Shown here: positions 6,586 through 11,418 of the stretch, piece by piece
How the letters are laid out: the number at the start of each line of letters is the position of its first letter
Numbering within the stretch: the first letter of the stretch is position 1
NCBI GenBank assembly: GCA_039917655.1
Contig: JBDSJC010000177.1
Coordinates: 1-11,418 of the forward strand
DNA: 11,418 bases
Reading direction: 5' to 3'
Origin: PNKC01 sp039917655
GTDB taxonomy: Bacteria; Chloroflexota; Dehalococcoidia; Tepidiformales; Tepidiformaceae
Notes under the pieces: model-generated
Told to the model about the DNA's origin: nothing
The model's database searches: none
Seen by the model: the letters and a program-made list of their open reading frames with translations, nothing else
Position numbers and translations under genes: made by a program

Positions 6586-6798
6586 TCAGCCAGGCTGCGC
6601 GGATTCGAAGCCGGGCAAGGCGGCGCCGGCCGCCGGGACGGAGCGCCGCTTGCGAGTGGGCGCCCCTCCACGTCCGCGACTGATATCGCGCAGCAGGCGC
6701 GTCTCCACCTGGTACGCGCATTGTTCACAGATCCCGTGGGAGATAGACCCTTCGCCCGTCTTTAGGACAAGCCCGCACCAGGCACAGACCACCGTCAT
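6586..6798 (-). CDS. Small zinc-ribbon-like protein, 70 aa
   Basis: 70-aa protein with Cys5-X2-Cys8 and, after about 12 residues, His21-Gly-X-Cys24-X2-Cys27. This matches the short CxxC...HGxCxxC metal-binding module often seen beside sensory or regulatory domains; four cysteines probably hold one zinc ion. The rest is basic and unstructured (RGRGGAPTRKRR). The start is well supported: GGAGG sits 5 nt before the ATG on the minus strand (6804-6808). It is divergent from the cyclase gene and converges on the TPR gene 26 bp away. The function could be regulatory or RNA/DNA binding; nothing more can be said. Confidence 0.75.
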   Translation of the reverse strand: MTVVCAWCGLVLKTGEGSISHGICEQCAYQVETRLLRDISRGRGGAPTRKRRSVPAAGAALPGFESAQPG

Positions 6799-6855
6799 CG
6801 AATCCTCCGCGCCAACTGGGAACTACTCTGGTTGGTGTTTTGCCCGTTGCCTATC

Positions 6856-6874
6856 GGGAAATTCCCTGACAGGG
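6856..6874. promoter_or_regulatory. Two overlapping palindromes, candidate operator
   Basis: GGGAAATTCCC (6856-6866) and CCCTGACAGGG (6864-6874) are each perfect 11-bp inverted repeats about a central base and share three bases. They lie about 25 bp upstream of the -10 box of the cyclase gene and about 60 bp upstream of the divergent zinc-ribbon gene, a good place for an operator of either. Confidence 0.45.
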
Positions 6875-6898
6875 AGCCAAAGGCCAAAAATCTTGGTG

Positions 6899-6904
6899 TA
6901 CCAT
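6899..6904 (+). promoter_or_regulatory. -10 box, leaderless promoter of cyclase fusion
   Basis: TACCAT ends 8 nt before the ATG at 6913. No Shine-Dalgarno sequence lies between. Confidence 0.45.
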
Positions 6905-6912
6905 CGACGTTT

Positions 6913-8259
6913 ATGGAACCTGCGATCCAGTTCACGACCACCAGCGGCGACGTGAACATCGCGTTCTGGGCGCGCGGCAACGGTCCACCGTTGGTGCTCA
7001 TCTTTCCTCCTGGCTTCAGCAACCTGCGTTACGAATGGCAGATCCCCGAGGGACAGCGCACCTTCGCACTAAACGAACAGCATTTCACCGTGGTCCGCTA
7101 TGACTTACGTAACACAGGGCTCTCAGACCGCGGCGTCGCCGAGGTGTCGCTGGATGACTATGTGAGCGACCTGGAGGCGGTACTAGAGAAACTGCAGTAT
7201 CCGCAAGTGAGCATCTTCGGGGATGCCGACGCCGGAAAGATCGCCATCGCCTACGCGGCGCGCCACCCGGATCGCGTGTCCTCGCTCATCCTCTGGAGGA
7301 CGAACCCCGCGCCGGGAAGTTCGGCGGCAGCCCCTGGCTGGACGAACCTGCGCCCGCTGCTCGATCACAACTGGCCACTCTTCACAGACTTGTTGGCAAC
7401 GGCGCTGGCGGGCCTCGACGACACGGGCTTAACGGCGCGCGTCTCCCACTACATCCGCGAGAGCGTTCTGCCCGAGGAGTTTGTGACGGCGAGCGACTCC
7501 CTCGCGGCCGCGGACGTGTCGGCGCTTCTCCCGCACATAAAGGCCCGCACGCTGGTCTTGCACCGCATGGACACGCCGTTTTTTGCGACTGAGCGCGCGC
7601 GGAAGTTAGTAGCCACGATTCCGGATGCGCGCCTGGCGGTGATCCAGGGAAAGTCCCCTTTCGCCTGGGACGAAAACGTGATCCGCGCCGGGCTCGGCTT
7701 CCTGTTGGAAGACCAGACGAGGCCGGCTGCTCGTTCGAGCGCCATCCGCACGATGCTCTACACCGATGTGGAATCGCACACCGCGATGATGCAGCGCCTG
7801 GGCGATTCCGCCGGTCGCGACGTACTTCGCCAGCATGAGCACACCACCCGCCAGGCTCTACGCGACTTCGGAGGGAGCGAGATCAAGGCGATGGGCGATG
7901 GCTTTCTGGCCAGCTTCAGTTCCGCTCAGAAGGCGCTGGAGTGCGCGGTGGCTTTGCAGCGCGCGTTCGCCGTGGCGCCGTCTGGCGCGGGCGAGGCGGG
8001 CCCTTTGCGCGTGCGCATCGGGGTGAATGCCGGCGAGCCGATCGCCGAAGACGGCGACCTGTTCGGCGCCGCGGTCATCGCCGCCGCCCGCATCGCCGGA
8101 AAAGCAGCGGGCGGCGAAATCCTCGTCTCTCACGTCGTTCGCGAACTGGCGGCCGGCAAAGGGTTTCTCTTCGCCAGCCGTGGGGAGACGCGCATCCGCG
8201 GTCTGGAAGACCCGATCCAGCTCTTCGAACTGCGCTGGCAGACGCCCAAGCGCGATTAG
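6913..8259 (+). CDS. Alpha/beta-hydrolase-like sensor fused to class III adenylate/guanylate cyclase
   Basis: 448-aa soluble fusion. Residues ~1-268 have the alpha/beta-hydrolase fold (FPPGFSNLRYEW, VVRYDLRNTGLSD, ARHPDRVSSLIL), but the nucleophile elbow reads GDADAG, placing Ala105 where Ser would be. The expected catalytic His near the C-terminal end of this domain (GKSPFAW, 246-252) is missing too, so it is probably a ligand-sensing domain. Residues ~278-443 are a class III nucleotidyl cyclase making cAMP (or cGMP): metal ligands Asp285 (YTDVE) and Asp329 (MGDG), base-selecting Lys325 and Asp382 (GDLFG), and Arg393. The transition-state Asn is Ile389 (VIAAAR for VNLAAR), so activity is uncertain. 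The ATG at 6913 follows a TACCAT box by 8 nt; an earlier in-frame start adds no domain sequence. Confidence 0.9.
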   Translation: MEPAIQFTTTSGDVNIAFWARGNGPPLVLIFPPGFSNLRYEWQIPEGQRTFALNEQHFTVVRYDLRNTGLSDRGVAEVSLDDYVSDLEAVLEKLQYPQVSIFGDADAGKIAIAYAARHPDRVSSLILWRTNPAPGSSAAAPGWTNLRPLLDHNWPLFTDLLATALAGLDDTGLTARVSHYIRESVLPEEFVTASDSLAAADVSALLPHIKARTLVLHRMDTPFFATERARKLVATIPDARLAVIQGKSPFAWDENVIRAGLGFLLEDQTRPAARSSAIRTMLYTDVESHTAMMQRLGDSAGRDVLRQHEHTTRQALRDFGGSEIKAMGDGFLASFSSAQKALECAVALQRAFAVAPSGAGEAGPLRVRIGVNAGEPIAEDGDLFGAAVIAAARIAGKAAGGEILVSHVVRELAAGKGFLFASRGETRIRGLEDPIQLFELRWQTPKRD

Positions 8260-8311
8260 CGCTTTCAGACTAACCGTCCTGGGCCGCACCCCGGCCTGCC
8301 AGCGGTGCTGG

Positions 8312-8317
8312 TACACT
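8312..8317 (+). promoter_or_regulatory. -10 box, leaderless promoter of alpha/beta hydrolase
   Basis: TACACT ends 7 nt before the GTG at 8325. A short GC hairpin without T-run (GGCCG 8282-8286, CGGCC 8292-8296) lies between the cyclase stop and this box. Confidence 0.5.
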
Positions 8318-8324
8318 GCCGCCT

Positions 8325-9161
8325 GTGCCAGCGATCGAGGCGAACGGGATAACCGTCAACTACGAAGAATGGGGCGACCCTGAAGCGCCCGCGGTTGTGC
8401 TCCTTCACGGTTTCAGCGCGGACCTGCGGATGTGGGCGCCGACGGTAGAGTTGTTCGCCCGCGACTACCGCGTCATTGCGCCGGATCTGCGCGGGCACGG
8501 CTTAAGCAGCGTCCCGGCCGAACTGGACGGCTACACCATGGAGGCATACGTGGAGGACCTGCGCGGCCTGCTAGATGCGCTGGACATTGAAGTATGCGCA
8601 CTCGTCGGCTGTAGTTTCGGGGGGATGGTTGCGGGCCAGGCGGCGGTCACGTTTCCCGAGCGCTTTGCCGGGGTGGTACTCAGCGATACCTCGGCCGCGT
8701 ACGAAAACGCCGCCTATGACGAGCGCTACCGCGAGCGGGAACGGGGCATCGACGAGCAAGCGGCGCTCATCGCCAAGCATGGCAGCGCCGGCGCTGGTAA
8801 GCGCGCGGCGGCGAAAGTCAGCGACCCCTTCCTGGCGGAAGGCATCTGCAACCGCTACGAGCGGATCCACGCCGATGGCTTCCTCGGCGCGGCGCGCGTG
8901 CGGCGCGAGCGCCCGGACCTGCTGGGAGAGATCGGCGAGCGGCTGACCAGTCCGGTGCTCATCTGCACGGGCGATGAAGACCCTGTGCGCTGTGCCAGTC
9001 TGCTGATGGCCGCACAACTGCCGGCGGCCCGGGTGGTCACGTTTCGAAACACGGGGCACGGCATCCCGGCACAAACACCAGATCTGTTCGCCGATACAGT
9101 CCTGCGCTTCTTTTCCGATATCGAAGAAGGCCAACCGCTTGCGGGCCGGCGAACCGTTTAG
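8325..9161 (+). CDS. Alpha/beta hydrolase
   Basis: 278-aa hydrolase with a complete catalytic apparatus, probably acting on an ester, lactone or similar small substrate in the cytoplasm. Visible: oxyanion loop LLHGFSADLRMW (26-37), the DLRGHGLSS strand-turn (54-62), nucleophile elbow GCSFGG with Ser97, acidic residue in GDEDPV (Asp219 likely) and His245 in NTGHGIP. A cap region lies at about 125-195. Length is standard. The specific substrate cannot be read. It starts with GTG, 7 nt after a TACACT box and with no Shine-Dalgarno sequence; the protein begins MPAIEANGITVNYEEWGD, a normal N-terminus. Unlike the hydrolase-like half of the preceding cyclase fusion, this one looks active. Confidence 0.92.
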   Translation: MPAIEANGITVNYEEWGDPEAPAVVLLHGFSADLRMWAPTVELFARDYRVIAPDLRGHGLSSVPAELDGYTMEAYVEDLRGLLDALDIEVCALVGCSFGGMVAGQAAVTFPERFAGVVLSDTSAAYENAAYDERYRERERGIDEQAALIAKHGSAGAGKRAAAKVSDPFLAEGICNRYERIHADGFLGAARVRRERPDLLGEIGERLTSPVLICTGDEDPVRCASLLMAAQLPAARVVTFRNTGHGIPAQTPDLFADTVLRFFSDIEEGQPLAGRRTV

Positions 9162-9180
9162 ACAAGAGCTGAAAGCGAAG

Positions 9181-9333
9181 GGCGACCAACCTCCCCACTT
9201 GCCGCTCGCTCACGCCGCTCATGGCTGCTGCCTCCAGTATCCCCTGGAGTCCGACCGCGACCTGCCCTAGGGCTGCATCGCCCGCCGTTCGCCTTGCTCG
9301 CTCAACATCAATCCATCTCCCATAGATGGACAT
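9181..9333 (-). pseudogene. Truncated transposase N-terminus (HTH fragment)
   Basis: On the minus strand the frame from the ATG at 9333 gives about 51 residues ending in a helix-turn-helix motif (EAAAMSGVSERQVGRLVA), the usual N-terminal DNA-binding piece of many transposases. After that the frame runs into unrelated sequence and then into the antisense of the hydrolase gene, so the rest of the gene is lost. Its start lies just inside the repeats at 9336-9377 that look like an element end. Family assignment is open; comparison to insertion-sequence collections would decide. Confidence 0.5.
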
Positions 9334-9335
9334 AG

Positions 9336-9377
9336 TCACTGAGCAGTTAGACGCGACGTTTTCACTGAGCAGCGACA
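9336..9377 (-). mobile_element. Solo insertion-sequence end with paired repeats
   Basis: TCACTGAGCAG is exactly repeated at 9336-9346 and 9362-9372 (26-bp period). On the minus strand the stretch begins TGTCGC at 9377, as many element termini begin with TGT, and leads directly into the HTH fragment. Paired binding sites at an element end are typical of transposase recognition. No opposite end is seen, so this is a remnant. The gap between the hydrolase (9161) and the microprotein (9486) is otherwise explained by this remnant and the microprotein leader. Confidence 0.5.
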
Positions 9378-9414
9378 CGCAGAATTCGCGCCTACCGCCT
9401 ACTCGGGCGTCATC

Positions 9415-9420
9415 TATACT
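9415..9420 (+). promoter_or_regulatory. -10 box for microprotein/ketosynthase unit
   Basis: TATACT predicts a transcription start near 9427 and a leader of about 59 nt, unlike the leaderless neighbours. The box lies 38 bp from the outer end of the insertion-sequence remnant. Confidence 0.45.
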
Positions 9421-9430
9421 TACAGTTCGC

Positions 9431-9461
9431 CCGGTGAGGCCGCTGCACGAGCGGAGGCCGG
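9431..9461 (+). promoter_or_regulatory. Hairpin at the 5' end of the microprotein leader
   Basis: CCGCT (9440-9444) and AGCGG (9450-9454) form a 5-bp stem with loop GCACG. An outer CCGG/CCGG pair (9431-9434, 9458-9461) closes it around an internal loop. It sits at the very start of the predicted transcript and could stabilise the mRNA or control translation (inference). Confidence 0.4.
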
Positions 9462-9485
9462 GATTCGAACACGGAGACGTTTCTG

Positions 9486-9596
9486 ATGAAGAAAGTGCTC
9501 GGGGTTTTTGCACTGCTGGCGGCCCTCGGTGGTGCGCTGATGTTCTGGCGCCGCCGCCAAGATGACGACGAATTCCTCGACGAGGAGCTCGAATAA
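9486..9596 (+). CDS. 36-aa single-pass membrane microprotein
   Basis: ATG at 9486 to TAA at 9594-9596 encodes 36 residues: a basic start (MKK), a hydrophobic helix (VLGVFALLAALGGALMFW), then Arg-Arg-Arg and a very acidic tail (DDDEFLDEELE). The helix plus positive stop fits a membrane peptide with the acidic tail in the cytoplasm. A GGAG lies 9 nt before the ATG, and TATACT lies 65 bp upstream. The arrangement resembles short membrane peptides of other GC-rich bacteria and the N-terminus of the TPR protein here, but no family is assigned. The stop codon is directly followed, in the same frame, by the ketosynthase homologue. Confidence 0.65.
   Translation: MKKVLGVFALLAALGGALMFWRRRQDDDEFLDEELE
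9582..9587 (+). promoter_or_regulatory. Shine-Dalgarno site before CTG start
   Basis: GAGGAG lies within the last codons of the microprotein, 9 nt before the CTG at 9597. It supports reinitiation at this unusual start, though it also encodes acidic residues. Confidence 0.35.
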
Positions 9597-10760
9597 CTGG
9601 CGCCATCACCTGATCCCCTGGACCGCCGCCCCGTCATTACTGGAGCTGGCGCAGTAACGACGCGCGGCAGCGGTTTGGCGAGCGGCTGGGACGCGCTCGT
9701 TGGCGCGCAAGCAACCGGGCACGATTGGTCGCCAGATGAAGAGCCTGACACCTTTTTCGCCGCCCCGATCGCAGACGACTACCGTCCGCACGACGATATC
9801 CCTCGGAACCTCGCCCATTTCATGGATCGCGGCAGTCTGATCGCGGTAGACGCCGCGCTGCAAGCCGTGGCCTCCGCGGGATTGAGCGCTGGCGCTGGGG
9901 ATTCGCGCCGTTTCGCAGTTGCCGATGGCCTTCCCTACCGGGCCCCCGGCCAGCCCACGTTGTTCGTCCCATACGGCCACGCTGTGGCCCGAGTCCTTGG
10001 CACGCGCGGCCCGGCGATCAGCGAAGGCGGATGCGAAGCGAGCGGTCTTGCCGCGGTGGCCACAGCTGCCCGCCTGATCGCCCGCAACGAAGCCGACATC
10101 GTGGTCGCGGGCGGTGCCCAGGCGCTACAGCGGCCGCTGCTGGACCATTTGCGAGCGCAAGGGTTCTCCAGCCGCGCGGCGGCCAAGCCGTTCGACCTCG
10201 CTCATGCTGGGATGGTCCCGGCGGAAGGGGCGGCTTACCTGGTGATCGAAGCGGAGGGCCACGCCCGCGAACGCGGGGCTGCGATCCTTGGACGCATCGC
10301 CGGGATCGGCCATATCTTTGATTCCACCGCCGAACCGCTCACCACGAGCGACTCCGCCGAATCGGGCCGGGCGATGCAGGCCGCCCTCGGCGACGCCGGC
10401 TACCTGCAGAACCAGGTGGACCTCCACCTGGCATCCGCCGACGGCCGCCCCGCCGTGGACTACGGCGAGGGATACGGCGCAAAACGGACGTTCGGCCGCC
10501 ACGCCTACTACGCCGCGGTGACCACGATAGCCGGGGCACTGGGCAATGCGCTCGGGGCGAGCGGCGCCCTTTCGCTGGCGTTCGCGGTCGAAGCGTTCCA
10601 GCGGCAGCAGGTGTTCCCAATCGCAGGCTTCGAAAACCCGGAGACGGACCTTGAACTGGCGTACGTCCGTGTCCGCCGCGCCGAGAAGCTGGACTGTATC
10701 CTCGTCACCAGCCTGGGGCTCGGCGGGACGAACGTGGGAATCGTCCTCTCGCGGGAGTAG
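9597..10760 (+). CDS. Beta-ketoacyl synthase homologue lacking catalytic residues
   Basis: Thiolase-fold protein of about 387 aa if translated from CTG 9597. The FabF/KSII-like start RRPVITGAGAVTTRGSG lies upstream of the first TTG (9675), and no ATG/GTG/TTG occurs before the stop codon at 9594, so CTG is the best start. Numbering from the TTG, the active-site region reads EGGCEASG: aligned by ASG and the downstream AGG, Glu121 takes the nucleophilic Cys position, with a Cys one residue earlier. The HGTGT histidine is Ser254 (ASADG), the lysine is Ala286, and the second histidine (GHTLGAAG) is Asn291 in GNALGASG. The structural SLGLGGTN (GFGGTN) is kept. It therefore resembles chain-length-factor or KSQ-type partners, but no active ketosynthase is present here. 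Translated directly after the microprotein. Confidence 0.82.
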   Translation: MAPSPDPLDRRPVITGAGAVTTRGSGLASGWDALVGAQATGHDWSPDEEPDTFFAAPIADDYRPHDDIPRNLAHFMDRGSLIAVDAALQAVASAGLSAGAGDSRRFAVADGLPYRAPGQPTLFVPYGHAVARVLGTRGPAISEGGCEASGLAAVATAARLIARNEADIVVAGGAQALQRPLLDHLRAQGFSSRAAAKPFDLAHAGMVPAEGAAYLVIEAEGHARERGAAILGRIAGIGHIFDSTAEPLTTSDSAESGRAMQAALGDAGYLQNQVDLHLASADGRPAVDYGEGYGAKRTFGRHAYYAAVTTIAGALGNALGASGALSLAFAVEAFQRQQVFPIAGFENPETDLELAYVRVRRAEKLDCILVTSLGLGGTNVGIVLSRE

Positions 10761-10828
10761 GCGGGCTCTAACTCCGCGCATCTAGCCTCTCACCGCTGAC
10801 CTCTCGCGCCCCTACCGTCTACTTGCCC

Positions 10829-10834
10829 TAACAT
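10829..10834 (+). promoter_or_regulatory. -10 box, leaderless promoter of MBL-fold gene
   Basis: TAACAT ends 6 nt before the ATG at 10841. No Shine-Dalgarno sequence lies in TTAGCA. Confidence 0.45.
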
Positions 10835-10840
10835 TTAGCA

Positions 10841-11418
10841 ATGCCCGTTGAGATTACCTGGCTCGGCCGCAACTGCTTTCGTTTGAAGGGCCGTGATGGC
10901 GTCGTCCTGACCGACCCGTGCCCGCCCGAGAGCGGCTACACGATCGGGAAACAGACCGCCAACATCGTCACCCTGAGCAACCGCGATGACCCAGGCTACA
11001 GCTTTCGCGAAGGGCTCGCCCCCAACGCCCATGTGCTGGATGCCCCCGGCGAGTACGAGGTGGGTGGTATCCTGGTCACCGGCCTGGCGACCAAACGACT
11101 GGATGGGGGCCGAAACGTTGTGTTCGTCATCGAAATCGATGGTATCCGCGTTGGCCACCTGGGCCTCGCGAGCACGCAGGGCATCGATGAACTGAAAGAC
11201 GTAGACGTCCTGCTCTTCCCGGCCGGTGGGGGAAACTCGCTGGGCGGGCCAGCGGCTGCGGACGTTATGACCAAGGTGGACCCGCGCGCGGCCATCCCGA
11301 TGAACTTCAAGACGGGAGCGGAAACTTCGGATCTACAGCCTCTGGAAACGTTCCTCAAGGAGATCGGATCCAAGCCCGAGCCGCTGCCGAAGGTGCAGTA
11401 CTCGCGCACACAACTCCC
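10841..11418 (+). CDS. Metallo-beta-lactamase-fold protein without metal ligands (partial)
   Basis: At least 192 residues, running off the window end. It follows the UlaG-like MBL family pattern: ITWLGRNCFRL (where LGHSCFRL is usual), VVLTDP, ANIVTLSNRDDPGYS at the HxHxDH motif, DAPGEYEVGGI, GIRVGHLGLAST, VDVLLFPAGGG and IPMNFKT at the usual PMHYKT. The zinc-binding His residues are replaced (HxHxDH region reads NRDDPGY, final His is Asn155); only His106 remains. It is therefore probably not a metallo-hydrolase, though the fold is intact and about 20-30 C-terminal residues are missing only because of the window edge. The ATG at 10841 follows a TAACAT box by 6 nt. It lies 80 bp after the ketosynthase homologue on the same strand with its own promoter. 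Confidence 0.85.
   Translation, partial: MPVEITWLGRNCFRLKGRDGVVLTDPCPPESGYTIGKQTANIVTLSNRDDPGYSFREGLAPNAHVLDAPGEYEVGGILVTGLATKRLDGGRNVVFVIEIDGIRVGHLGLASTQGIDELKDVDVLLFPAGGGNSLGGPAAADVMTKVDPRAAIPMNFKTGAETSDLQPLETFLKEIGSKPEPLPKVQYSRTQL

Noticed and set aside
9445..9540. Complete tRNA gene on the minus strand
   Set aside because: A T-arm-like piece is present, but no matching acceptor 5' strand, D-arm or anticodon arm was found, and the T stem has a mismatch.
9037..9609. A 190-codon minus-strand frame as a whole gene
   Set aside because: Only the 9181-9333 part resembles anything (HTH); the rest is antisense to the hydrolase and the microprotein.

Overview
The window is a GC-rich, densely packed bacterial chromosome segment with about 14 genes on both strands. 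The gene mix (Uma2-type nuclease, class III cyclase fusion, TPR membrane protein, UlaG-like metallo-beta-lactamase homologue, RelE/ParE toxin pair) and the many leaderless-type starts suggest Chloroflexota, most likely a Dehalococcoidia-like lineage. This is inference; no ribosomal or marker gene is present, and Actinomycetota or Deinococcota cannot be excluded.

Layout. 1-382 is non-coding and structured: a REP-like hairpin, two arrays of ~10-bp direct repeats in opposite orientation with a palindrome between them, and a hairpin just after the first gene. 383-2333 (minus) holds an acyl-CoA synthetase followed by a small secreted or membrane protein. 2456-3010 (plus) is a Uma2 nuclease converging on a minus-strand group read 4733 to 3007: antitoxin, toxin, a short enoyl-CoA hydratase and a membrane-anchored Rieske-like protein. 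From 4818 (plus) come an unknown 133-aa protein and a translationally coupled TPR membrane protein. A small zinc-ribbon protein (minus) sits at 6586-6798. Then, on plus, come an alpha/beta-hydrolase-like/adenylate cyclase fusion, a true alpha/beta hydrolase, an insertion-sequence remnant (minus), a 36-aa membrane microprotein, a beta-ketoacyl-synthase homologue and a metallo-beta-lactamase-fold protein cut by the window end.

Two themes stand out. First, seven genes have a TANNNT -10 box ending 6-8 nt before the start codon, with no Shine-Dalgarno sequence, which predicts leaderless mRNAs; other starts use a Shine-Dalgarno sequence or overlap coupling. Second, four proteins keep an enzyme fold but have lost its catalytic or metal-binding residues: the hydrolase half of the cyclase fusion, the ketosynthase homologue, the MBL protein and the Rieske-like protein. 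The ketosynthase homology also extends upstream of any ATG/GTG/TTG codon, so a CTG start directly abutting the microprotein stop codon is the best reading.

The genes do not form one pathway. Acyl-CoA synthetase, enoyl-CoA hydratase and the ketosynthase homologue all touch acyl-thioester chemistry, but they lie in separate transcription units. No complete novel defence or biosynthetic system can be proven from this window.
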